A stretch of DNA of 13,010 nt from a bacterium (lineage in GTDB: Bacteria; Patescibacteriota; Minisyncoccia; Minisyncoccales; UBA10102), in assembly GCA_030698465.1 (NCBI GenBank), contig JAUYJZ010000054.1:1-13010 (forward strand), written 5' to 3'. Positions 7,829 to 13,010 of this stretch are shown here, piece after piece. A program made the position numbers and the translations under genes. How positions within the stretch are numbered: position 1 is the stretch's first letter; every line of letters begins with the position of its first letter. Under the pieces are notes generated by a model. It was not told where the DNA came from and did no database searches. It worked only from the letters and a program-made list of their open reading frames with translations.

Positions 7829-7857
7829 CCCCGCACATAATTTATTTATGTGCGGGG
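7829..7857 (-). terminator. Probable intrinsic terminator between the DUF1614 gene and secD
   Basis: CCCCGCACATAA and TTATGTGCGGGG form a perfect 12-bp stem with a 5-base loop (7841-7845). In the minus direction the stem begins 10 bases after the DUF1614-type stop codon and is followed by TTTACT, a short U-tract. GC-rich base, tight loop and position fit an intrinsic terminator; the weak U-tract lowers confidence. No U-run follows in the plus direction. Confidence 0.55.
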
Positions 7858-7867
7858 TAAAGCTGCT

Positions 7868-8509
7868 TTACAAACCAGCCAATAGTGCAGCTACTATTCC
7901 CACAAGGAAAATACCATCAAAGACCCCAGCTCCTCCAATAGAGAGCATACCCACCTCACCTCTCATAGCCTGTGGCAGGCGCAAAAGGTCAGCCCCCAAG
8001 AGAATGCCAAGGGTTCCAGAGACAAAAGCAACCAGGGCGGCCTCGCCCGGCGCCAACAAAAAGGCAAAGAGAACGGCAAACAAAGGAGGAATGAGAACGG
8101 GAACTGCAATCCCCTTACCTGGAATCACGCGAGAGAGTTTCCAGGAAATAAGCGTCATGAGCAGAGTTGCAACAAGGGTTTCTTTTAAAGGAACACTAAG
8201 TAGCAGGAATCCAACAATTACCAAAGGAATAAGTCCTCCTCCAATATTCAAAGAAAGACCCTGCATCACAAGGCGCTTGCGAGAAAACAGCCCGAAAAAA
8301 TGGGACTCGGTAACCTCCACCAGCTTCCTCCTGCTCAAGGGGATGCTCACAAAAGAACCAAGAATCATAACCAGCAAAATCAAGAGAACAAGCTCTGGAG
8401 GAAACCCGAGATTCTCAAATCCAAACTGGATGACCCTAAAGAAACCAAAGGCAAGCAAGAAAGGGATTGCTAGGATGGCAAGGGCGATAAAGACAAACGG
8501 CGCAAACAT
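7868..8509 (-). CDS. DUF1614-type polytopic membrane protein
   Basis: A 213-residue, very hydrophobic protein with about six or seven membrane segments. I place it in DUF1614 from its motif pattern: GSFVSIPLSRR (about 51-61), LSLNIGGGLIPL (about 85-96), VIPGKGIAVPVLIPPL (about 128-143), SGTLGILLGADLL (about 164-176) and the C-terminal SIGGAGVFDGIFLVGI (about 191-206). The glycine-rich helices and the conserved Asp in GADLL and in VFDGIF suggest a transport or intramembrane role, but the family has no function I can state. It follows the Nudix-like gene with an 18-base gap. AAGGA, 6 bases before the ATG, is a good ribosome binding site but lies within an inverted repeat. A terminator-like hairpin follows its stop codon, so it is probably the last gene of the secA transcript. 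Confidence 0.8.
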   Translation of the reverse strand: MFAPFVFIALAILAIPFLLAFGFFRVIQFGFENLGFPPELVLLILLVMILGSFVSIPLSRRKLVEVTESHFFGLFSRKRLVMQGLSLNIGGGLIPLVIVGFLLLSVPLKETLVATLLMTLISWKLSRVIPGKGIAVPVLIPPLFAVLFAFLLAPGEAALVAFVSGTLGILLGADLLRLPQAMRGEVGMLSIGGAGVFDGIFLVGIVAALLAGL

Positions 8510-8513
8510 AATA

Positions 8514-8558
8514 AATCCTTAGCCAGGCTAAGGATTCCTTACCCTGGGCAAGGAATCC
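8514..8558 (-). promoter_or_regulatory. Two overlapping inverted repeats covering the DUF1614 ribosome binding site
   Basis: AATCCTTAGCC (8514-8524) and GGCTAAGGATT (8526-8536) are perfect 11-base arms around one base. GGATTCCTT (8532-8540) and AAGGAATCC (8550-8558) are perfect 9-base arms, with an inner CCC/GGG pairing. The two structures share 8532-8536 and cannot both form fully. On the minus-strand mRNA the AAGGA ribosome binding site (8520-8516) is in the second arm of the downstream hairpin. The repeats also overlap the last codons and stop of the Nudix-like gene. Confidence 0.6.
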
Positions 8559-8854
8559 AATTCTTCAAGCGTATGGTTAAGGAGAATATCGTTATCTCCA
8601 AACGAAAACTTCCCTTGCAGAATTTTCCCTTCCAGAAACAATGGCAGCCAATGCTTGTCGTCGGGCCACATCTCTGTATAGGGAATTTCTGATTCAGAAA
8701 ACCAATGAGGCCTCATCTCTTCTGTTTCTATGGGTTCCCCCTTTACCTTTCCTCCAAACCCATTCCATCTTCCTTTTCCAAATCCCCTCTTTTTCATTCC
8801 CAAGAGCACCTGCCCTTCTTGTTGAACAATGCAAAGGGTGAAAAGTTTCCTCAT
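8528..8854 (-). CDS. MutT/MTH1-like Nudix protein lacking the Nudix box (internal deletion)
   Basis: A 108-residue protein. Both ends align well with MTH1/8-oxo-dGTP diphosphatase-type Nudix enzymes. The N-terminal half has a beta strand, KKRGFGKGRW and NGFGGKV (31-37). The C-terminal half has ETEEMRPHWFSESEIP (43-58), the nucleotide-binding MWPDD (62-66), LPLFLEGK and GKFSFGDNDIL. Compared with human MTH1 as I remember it, about 52 residues are missing exactly between GGKV and the GxPxExxEM segment, including the entire Nudix box (GX5EX7REUXEEXGU), the metal-binding catalytic helix. GGKVK runs straight into GEPIE in frame. The box is not present in other frames nearby. Hydrolase activity is therefore not expected. 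The ATG overlaps the secA stop (ATGA), indicating coupled translation. It may be a decaying gene, a repurposed binding protein or a local assembly/strain deletion. Confidence 0.85.
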   Translation of the reverse strand: MRKLFTLCIVQQEGQVLLGMKKRGFGKGRWNGFGGKVKGEPIETEEMRPHWFSESEIPYTEMWPDDKHWLPLFLEGKILQGKFSFGDNDILLNHTLEELDSLPRVRNP

Positions 8855-11283
8855 ACACCATGGCAGCGCTTAAATTTCCTGCCGGAACCGCATGGACAGG
8901 CGTCGTTTCTCCCCACACCTTTATACTGTGGATTCAGCTGGCGTACCTGCTGGGGAGCTTGCTGGTGGCGATGAACCTCAGAAACAGTGAGCAAAGCATT
9001 TGCAATCATGGCCTCCATATTTTCAATAAAGGTCTGAAACATCTTTCTGCCTTCGTTCTTGTATTCTATCAAAGGGTCTTGCTGGCCGTAGGCGCGGAGG
9101 CGCACGGAGTCTCGCAGTTGTTCCATATTTTCTAGGTGCTCCATCCACAAAGAATCCAAAACACGCAAGGCAACAACCTTTTCTGCGGCTCTCATATTTT
9201 CCTCCCCCAGCTCTTGCGTTTTCTTTTCATAGTCCTCTTTCGTCTTTCCTGCCTTCTCTACCATTTCCAAAAGATGCTCTTTTAGCGTTCCTTCTTTCGC
9301 CATCTCCAAAATCTCCCTGCGCTTTCTATACACGGTCTCCCGGTGCTTGTTTAAAACGTCGTCATATTCCAGTAGGTGCTTTCTTGAGTCAAAGGTAAAC
9401 CCTTCAATCTTTGACTGGGCAGACTCTATCGTGCCAGAAACTATCTTTGACTCAATGACCTCTTCCTTTGGTAAGCGAAACTGCTGCATTAACTTCTGGA
9501 TGCGCTCTCCTCCAAAGATGCGAATCAAGTCATCCTCTAGGGAGACGAAAAATTGCGTGGACCCCGGGTCCCCTTGGCGCCCGGCTCTTCCTCTCAGCTG
9601 GTTGTCTATCCTCCGCGCCTCGTGCCTCTCAGTTCCAATAACGTGCAATCCTCCCAGAGAACGTACCTTTTCTGTCTCTTTCTCGTCTGCAGGGTTTCCT
9701 CCCAAAATAATGTCCACACCTCTTCCTGCCATGTTGGTGGCAATGGTTACCTGACCCTTCCTTCCAGCTTGAGCTATAACGGTTGCTTCCCGCTCGTGGT
9801 TCTTTGCGTTGAGCATTTCATGGGGCACTCCTTCCCTTTCCAAAAACTTGCCCAAAGACTCATTCTTTTGAATGGACACTGTGCCCACAAGCACGGGCTG
9901 CCCCTTTTCATGCAATCTCTTTACCTCCTCCACAATGGCTTTGAACTTCGCTTCCGGGGACTGATACACCTTGTCTGGAAAGTCTTGCCTCACCATGGGC
10001 TTGTTCGTGGGAATGGAAACCACCTCAAGACCGTATACCTTAGAAAACTCTTCAGCTGAAGTGAGGGCGGTTCCGGTCATGCCGGCCAGCTTCTCATACA
10101 TTCTGAAATAATTCTGAAAGGTTACTGAGGCCAGCGTTACAGATTCCGGCTGTACGCGGACACCCTCTTTTGCCTCCAAGGCCTGGTGAAGCCCTCCAGA
10201 ATATCTTCTTCCGGGGAGTAGGCGACCTGTAAACTCATCCACAATAACAACATTCCCTTCGCGCACCACATAGTCCCGATCCCGCTCAAAAAGGGCTTGT
10301 GCTTTCAAGGCCTGCTCTAAATGATGCAAAAACTTAATACCTCGTTCCTGGTAAATATCTTTTACCCCCATTAATTGCTCCACCTTGTTGACGCCTCCTT
10401 CCGTTAAGGTTACAGCTTTTAATTTCTCATCTATCTCATAGTCCGTATCCTTTTGGAGTTGAGGAATGAGGCGAGCAAACTCTTTGTACCAAGAAGAACT
10501 TTCCTGGTCGGGGGCGGAAATAATCAAAGGAGTTCTTGCCTCATCAATCAACACTGAGTCCACCTCGTCGATAATGGCATAGTGGTGTCCCCGCTGCACC
10601 ATTGTTTCCAGGGATTGAGCCATGTTGTCACGAAGATAGTCAAAGCCGAACTCATTATTTGTGCCATAGGTAATGTCAGCCACATATGCATCTTTTCTTG
10701 AAACCGGCTTTAAGTATGACTCCTCTACCAAAAAGGAACCCAGCGTATCTCGCTGCTCGTCTTTCCTGGAATCCTGGCTATAGGCAGGGTCATATATATA
10801 GGAAGTATCATGGGTAATGCATCCAACAGAAAGGCCCAGGGCATGGTAAATCTGCCCCATCCATACGGTGTCTCTTTTGGCCAGGTAATCGTTCACCGTG
10901 ATAACATGCACCCCTTTGCCTTCCAGAGCATTGAGATACACGGGAAGCGTGGCGGTGAGTGTCTTCCCTTCACCTGTCTTCATCTCAGCTATTTCCCCCT
11001 TATCTAAAACCATGCCTCCCAAAAGCTGTACATCAAAATGACGCTGCCCAAGGGTACGCAAAGAGGCCTCCCGCACTAAAGCAAAGGCCTGTGCAAGAAT
11101 ATCTTGAGATTCAACGTCCTCTCCAAGCTTATCTTTCAAGCCCAGTGCTTTTTTTTGAAGTTCTGCATCAGAAAGACCTTGAAGTCCCTCTTCAAGCTCG
11201 TTGATGCGAGTTATTAGGGGCTGAAACTTTTTAAGCGCTGAGGATGAATCCCCACCCAAAATCCGTTGCAGGATATTTGCCAT
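8851..11283 (-). CDS. secA: Preprotein translocase ATPase SecA
   Basis: An 810-residue motor ATPase that drives unfolded preproteins through SecYEG. Visible elements in order: Walker A MKTGEGKT (101-108), ITVNDYLAKRD (128-138), YGTNNEFGFDYLRDN (206-220), Walker B IIDEVDS with LIDEARTPLIIS (237-256), the VAGMTGTALTSAEEF-type motif of the helicase core, and NMAGRGVDIILGG. RIDNQLRGRAGRQGDPG, the helical scaffold/wing region and a C-terminal zinc finger CPCGSGRKFKRCH follow; the latter binds SecB or ribosomes in other bacteria. An extra segment of about 35 residues (about 160-198, YIYDPAYSQ to SRKDAY) sits between ITHDT and ADITYGTNN, where E. coli-type SecA has a short link. The ATG lies 28 bases after speE, with AGGGA shortly upstream. 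The stop codon overlaps the start of the Nudix-like gene by 4 bases. Confidence 0.98.
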   Translation of the reverse strand: MANILQRILGGDSSSALKKFQPLITRINELEEGLQGLSDAELQKKALGLKDKLGEDVESQDILAQAFALVREASLRTLGQRHFDVQLLGGMVLDKGEIAEMKTGEGKTLTATLPVYLNALEGKGVHVITVNDYLAKRDTVWMGQIYHALGLSVGCITHDTSYIYDPAYSQDSRKDEQRDTLGSFLVEESYLKPVSRKDAYVADITYGTNNEFGFDYLRDNMAQSLETMVQRGHHYAIIDEVDSVLIDEARTPLIISAPDQESSSWYKEFARLIPQLQKDTDYEIDEKLKAVTLTEGGVNKVEQLMGVKDIYQERGIKFLHHLEQALKAQALFERDRDYVVREGNVVIVDEFTGRLLPGRRYSGGLHQALEAKEGVRVQPESVTLASVTFQNYFRMYEKLAGMTGTALTSAEEFSKVYGLEVVSIPTNKPMVRQDFPDKVYQSPEAKFKAIVEEVKRLHEKGQPVLVGTVSIQKNESLGKFLEREGVPHEMLNAKNHEREATVIAQAGRKGQVTIATNMAGRGVDIILGGNPADEKETEKVRSLGGLHVIGTERHEARRIDNQLRGRAGRQGDPGSTQFFVSLEDDLIRIFGGERIQKLMQQFRLPKEEVIESKIVSGTIESAQSKIEGFTFDSRKHLLEYDDVLNKHRETVYRKRREILEMAKEGTLKEHLLEMVEKAGKTKEDYEKKTQELGEENMRAAEKVVALRVLDSLWMEHLENMEQLRDSVRLRAYGQQDPLIEYKNEGRKMFQTFIENMEAMIANALLTVSEVHRHQQAPQQVRQLNPQYKGVGRNDACPCGSGRKFKRCHGV

Positions 11284-11291
11284 AGTTCCCT

Positions 11292-11320
11292 ATTATTGCA
11301 AGAGAATCCCTTTATTTCAA
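11292..11320 (-). promoter_or_regulatory. Candidate sigma-70-type promoter for secA, overlapping the speE 3' end
   Basis: On the minus strand TTGAAA (11320-11315, part of the last speE codons) and AATAAT (11297-11292) are separated by exactly 17 bases, each matching the consensus at 5 of 6 positions. The -10 box ends 8 bases before the secA ATG at 11283, again implying a near-leaderless mRNA. Overlap with coding sequence means one box could be coincidental. Confidence 0.4.
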
Positions 11321-12181
11321 CTCCTGCTTTAAATAGAGAGGAAGAACCGCCGAGGCCTCATGGATTTCCGGAGACCAGTATTTTAAGTTCATCTTTTTTG
11401 CATTCTTAAATTTCTTTTCCAAAACGCTTTGAGATACCTTCAGAAAGTTAAAATCTGAAGCCATCATAAAACTATATAACCCTGCCTGATAGGAAGGGAC
11501 CACAGCTCCACGTATTTGCACAAAACGAAAAACCTTTTGTAGTCGTCTTTTAATTAAAGTAATAAGTCCTGGTTGAGTTGTCAAAGAACCTAGCTGTATA
11601 GAAACAATCCCGTTTTTGTGGAGACTTCTTTTTACACTATCATAAAACTTTTGGGAAATAAGATTGCGAGCAGGTCCGCCAGGATCTGAAAGATCCAAGA
11701 TTACTACATCAAAAAAGTCCTCGCGCTTTGTAATAAACTCTTTTCCATCTCCGTATATAAGATGGGCTCTTTTATCTTGAAAGGCATTCTTAGATATTGA
11801 AGGAAGATATTTTCTAGAAATATCGACAACCTTCTTGTCTATTTCTACCATCCAAGCTTCTTGTACTGAGATGTGTTTTAAAACTTCCTCCAAAGAGCCG
11901 CCATCACCTCCGCCAACGATTAAAACTCTTCGTGGGGATGAATGTACGAATAACGGCGCCTGGCACAGCATTTCGTGATAGATGAACTCGTCTTTCTCTG
12001 CAGTCTGAAGAACTCTATCCAAAAAAAGGGTCTTGCCATAAAAGTATAAGTCAAAAATATGAATCTTCTGGTAGGAGGATTTCCCCGAATACAATCCTTT
12101 TTTTACTCGAAACCCAATCTTTGTTTCTATCGTATCGAACGGTACCTCTCCCTCAAAAAAATATGTCACTTTTTTTTTCAT
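11312..12181 (-). CDS. speE: Spermidine synthase-like aminopropyltransferase
   Basis: A 289-residue enzyme expected to transfer the aminopropyl group of decarboxylated S-adenosylmethionine to putrescine. After an N-terminal beta domain it has DEFIYHEML (64-72, amine-site residues), the Rossmann glycine motif VGGGDGGSLEEVL (89-101), MVEIDKKVVDISRKYLP (111-127), YGDGKEF (143-149) and ILDLSDPGGPA (161-171), which carries the catalytic-region aspartates in place of the usual DSTDPVGPA. The C-terminal part (FYDSVKRSLHKNGIVSIQLGS; VVPSYQAGLYSFMMAS) fits the family. Exact amine specificity cannot be read from the sequence. It starts 4 bases after the SpeD-like gene without an obvious Shine-Dalgarno sequence. 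Base composition is markedly AT-richer than its neighbours: sampled 60-base lines gave 32-37% GC, against 50-55% in secA. Confidence 0.9.
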   Translation of the reverse strand: MKKKVTYFFEGEVPFDTIETKIGFRVKKGLYSGKSSYQKIHIFDLYFYGKTLFLDRVLQTAEKDEFIYHEMLCQAPLFVHSSPRRVLIVGGGDGGSLEEVLKHISVQEAWMVEIDKKVVDISRKYLPSISKNAFQDKRAHLIYGDGKEFITKREDFFDVVILDLSDPGGPARNLISQKFYDSVKRSLHKNGIVSIQLGSLTTQPGLITLIKRRLQKVFRFVQIRGAVVPSYQAGLYSFMMASDFNFLKVSQSVLEKKFKNAKKMNLKYWSPEIHEASAVLPLYLKQELK

Positions 12182-12185
12182 GGCA

Positions 12186-12560
12186 CTAGCGATATACTAC
12201 TTTAGCTTTGATTTTTTTTGCCCCAAAATACATTCTGGCAAAATCCGTGGCTTTCTTTTCCTCATACTCCTTGCAAGAAAAGATATCGAGGTATACGCGG
12301 TTCCACAGTTCTGAAAAGTGCCCCGTAATGGAGCTTGTCTCAATGAGCTGAACCATGGAGTAACCAGCAGTGAAATCCTTGCCCAAACCAAAACGCGCAA
12401 CAAATGGTTTGCCATAGGGTTTCATGCCGATAACCTTGCACATGGTTCTGGCAAAGAAAGTAATCTTTTGTTTTGAGCGGAGGATCTTTGGATCACAATC
12501 AATCAGTGTTAAAAGAAGTTCTTTCCCATAGAGCCCATTCTTCCCAAGTTTCTTTTTCAT
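12186..12560 (-). CDS. Divergent SpeD-family pyruvoyl decarboxylase paralog (possible ornithine or arginine decarboxylase)
   Basis: A 124-residue protein homologous to S-adenosylmethionine decarboxylase. Aligning its LDIFSC with the DIFTC of the neighbouring canonical SpeD places Ser76 (in IETSS) on the pyruvoyl-forming Ser, His81 on the catalytic His and Cys96 on the catalytic Cys, with identical spacing (+5 and +20). The N-terminal YGKELLLTLIDCD replaces the canonical G(Q/R)HLLADFW pattern, and ETSSITGHFSELWN replaces the canonical ESH...LHTWPE, so the substrate pocket differs. It should still self-cleave to a pyruvoyl enzyme. Reported neofunctionalised SpeD homologs decarboxylate ornithine or arginine. 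A putrescine- or agmatine-producing role here is inference, supported by its position between speD and speE. AGGGA lies just before the ATG. Alternatives: a second AdoMetDC or a regulatory subunit. Confidence 0.8.
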   Translation of the reverse strand: MKKKLGKNGLYGKELLLTLIDCDPKILRSKQKITFFARTMCKVIGMKPYGKPFVARFGLGKDFTAGYSMVQLIETSSITGHFSELWNRVYLDIFSCKEYEEKKATDFARMYFGAKKIKAKVVYR

Positions 12561-12564
12561 ATCC

Positions 12565-12963
12565 CTATTTTTTTCCCCGTTTCATCTCTGTTACCTCAAC
12601 GCGCTCTGGGTGCAGATAATTCTGAAGGTAGGCAAGAGCATCTTTAGGACGCGCCTCTTTTCCACAGGTGAAAATATCTATTGCAATATAGTTAATTTCA
12701 GGCCATGTGTGCAGGGCAATGTGGGACTCCGCCAATAAAATAACCCCCGTAATACCCTGGGGGGCAAATTTATATATACAAACCTGGAGTGCCTTGCTCT
12801 GTGCGGCCTTTGCCGCTCCTCTCAAGAGCCGCTCTAATTCTTTTTTGTCCTCAATGGTTTTTCCATTCCAAAAGTCAGCCAGAAGATGCTGACCTGCATA
12901 CACGAACTTTTGAGTATTTGTATTGTCATGGTGGGACCCTGGACGATTTTTAACGCTCGGCAC
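12565..12963 (-). CDS. speD: S-adenosylmethionine decarboxylase proenzyme (pyruvoyl type)
   Basis: A small class 1 SpeD of up to 132 residues that makes decarboxylated S-adenosylmethionine, the aminopropyl donor for SpeE. It has GQHLLADFW (24-32), GITGVILLAESHIALHTWPE (70-89) and IDIFTCG (95-101). The autocleavage site is Glu79-Ser80, with Ser80 becoming the pyruvoyl group; His85 and Cys100 are the other catalytic residues. The start is uncertain: the frame stays open to the window end. GTG at 12963 has GAGG about 7 bases upstream but adds about 18 residues absent from the family. GTG at 12903 (Val21) would give the usual length but lacks a Shine-Dalgarno sequence. The gene ends 4 bases before the SpeD-like paralog. 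Two hairpins lie at or before its 5' end. Confidence 0.93.
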   Translation of the reverse strand: MPSVKNRPGSHHDNTNTQKFVYAGQHLLADFWNGKTIEDKKELERLLRGAAKAAQSKALQVCIYKFAPQGITGVILLAESHIALHTWPEINYIAIDIFTCGKEARPKDALAYLQNYLHPERVEVTEMKRGKK

Positions 12964-12984
12964 GGAGGCCTCGCTAAATCGTCC
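12941..12984. repeat. Hairpin around the speD start region
   Basis: GGACGATTT (12941-12949) and AAATCGTCC (12976-12984) form a 9-bp stem. In minus-strand RNA the 26-base interior can extend the pairing (AGCG with CGTT/CGCT-type pairs, then GGC with GCC), leaving the GTG at 12963 in or next to the apical loop together with the GAGG. If speD starts at 12903 instead, the whole hairpin is untranslated leader. It is positioned to influence speD translation. Confidence 0.6.
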
Positions 12985-13010
12985 GTCAAAGCCAAGCAGT
13001 TGGCTTTGAC
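12985..13010. repeat. Perfect 11-bp hairpin upstream of speD
   Basis: GTCAAAGCCAA (12985-12995) and TTGGCTTTGAC (13000-13010) are perfect arms with a 4-base loop. The hairpin abuts the next stem at 12984 and reaches the window edge, so it may extend further. In the minus direction it is not followed by a U-tract, arguing against a simple terminator for an upstream gene. Confidence 0.65.

Noticed and set aside
7791..7838. Upstream ATG at 7838 as the secD start
   Set aside because: It lies within the terminator-like hairpin and upstream of the promoter-like boxes, and would add 16 residues that do not resemble a SecD N-terminus. The 7790 start directly precedes the basic residues and first membrane segment.
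7848..8522. A 224-codon open frame on the plus strand opposite the DUF1614-type gene
   Set aside because: It is exactly antisense to a well-supported membrane protein. Its translation is a Lys/Pro/Ser/Thr-rich string without recognisable motifs, as expected when hydrophobic codons are read in reverse.
8694..8918. A frameshift hiding the Nudix box in another frame
   Set aside because: I checked the overlapping minus-strand frame; its translation contains no REUXEEXG-like motif. The gene reads continuously in one frame with a clean junction, so the box is absent rather than frame-shifted.
1..13010. CRISPR arrays, tRNA or rRNA genes, insertion sequences
   Set aside because: I saw no regularly spaced direct repeats, cloverleaf-like segments, rRNA signatures or transposase motifs. 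Coding sequence fills nearly the whole window.

Overview
The window looks like a piece of a compact, streamlined bacterial genome, most likely a Candidate Phyla Radiation (Patescibacteria/Parcubacteria-type) organism. Every supported gene is on the minus strand and gaps are mostly 1-30 bases or short overlaps. Several gene types are characteristic of that group: a membrane-anchored protein paired with a VirD4/TraG-like ATPase carrying a C-terminal zinc ribbon, a sigma-70 region 4/HARE-HTH fusion, a short divergent phosphoglycerate kinase, and a SecA with an extra loop. The taxonomic call is inference from gene content. I saw no rRNA, tRNA, CRISPR array or insertion sequence.

In transcription order (high to low coordinates), the window opens with two adjacent hairpins (12941-13010) and a polyamine operon: a canonical S-adenosylmethionine decarboxylase (speD), a divergent second SpeD-family protein, and a spermidine-synthase-like aminopropyltransferase (speE), separated by only 4 bases each. 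SecA follows, then a MutT/MTH1-like protein that has lost its Nudix box, then a DUF1614-type polytopic membrane protein. A terminator-like hairpin and a promoter-like sequence separate that protein from secD-secF, so the Sec motor and its SecDF accessory subunits lie in one 5.7 kb block.

After a 141-base gap holding a nested inverted repeat come the sigma4/HARE regulator, the membrane protein and VirD4-like ATPase pair, phosphoglycerate kinase, and the start of a RecJ-like DHH phosphoesterase cut off by the window edge. Spacing suggests a second polycistronic unit from 5446 down to 1.

The main points for a second look are: the tandem SpeD pair, where the second copy keeps the catalytic Ser/His/Cys but has changed substrate-pocket motifs and may be a neofunctionalised amino-acid decarboxylase; the in-frame loss of the whole Nudix box; overlapping, potentially mutually exclusive hairpins at the DUF1614 ribosome binding site; promoter-like boxes 8-9 bases from the secA and secD start codons, which would give leaderless mRNAs; and the nested palindrome in front of the sigma4/HARE gene.
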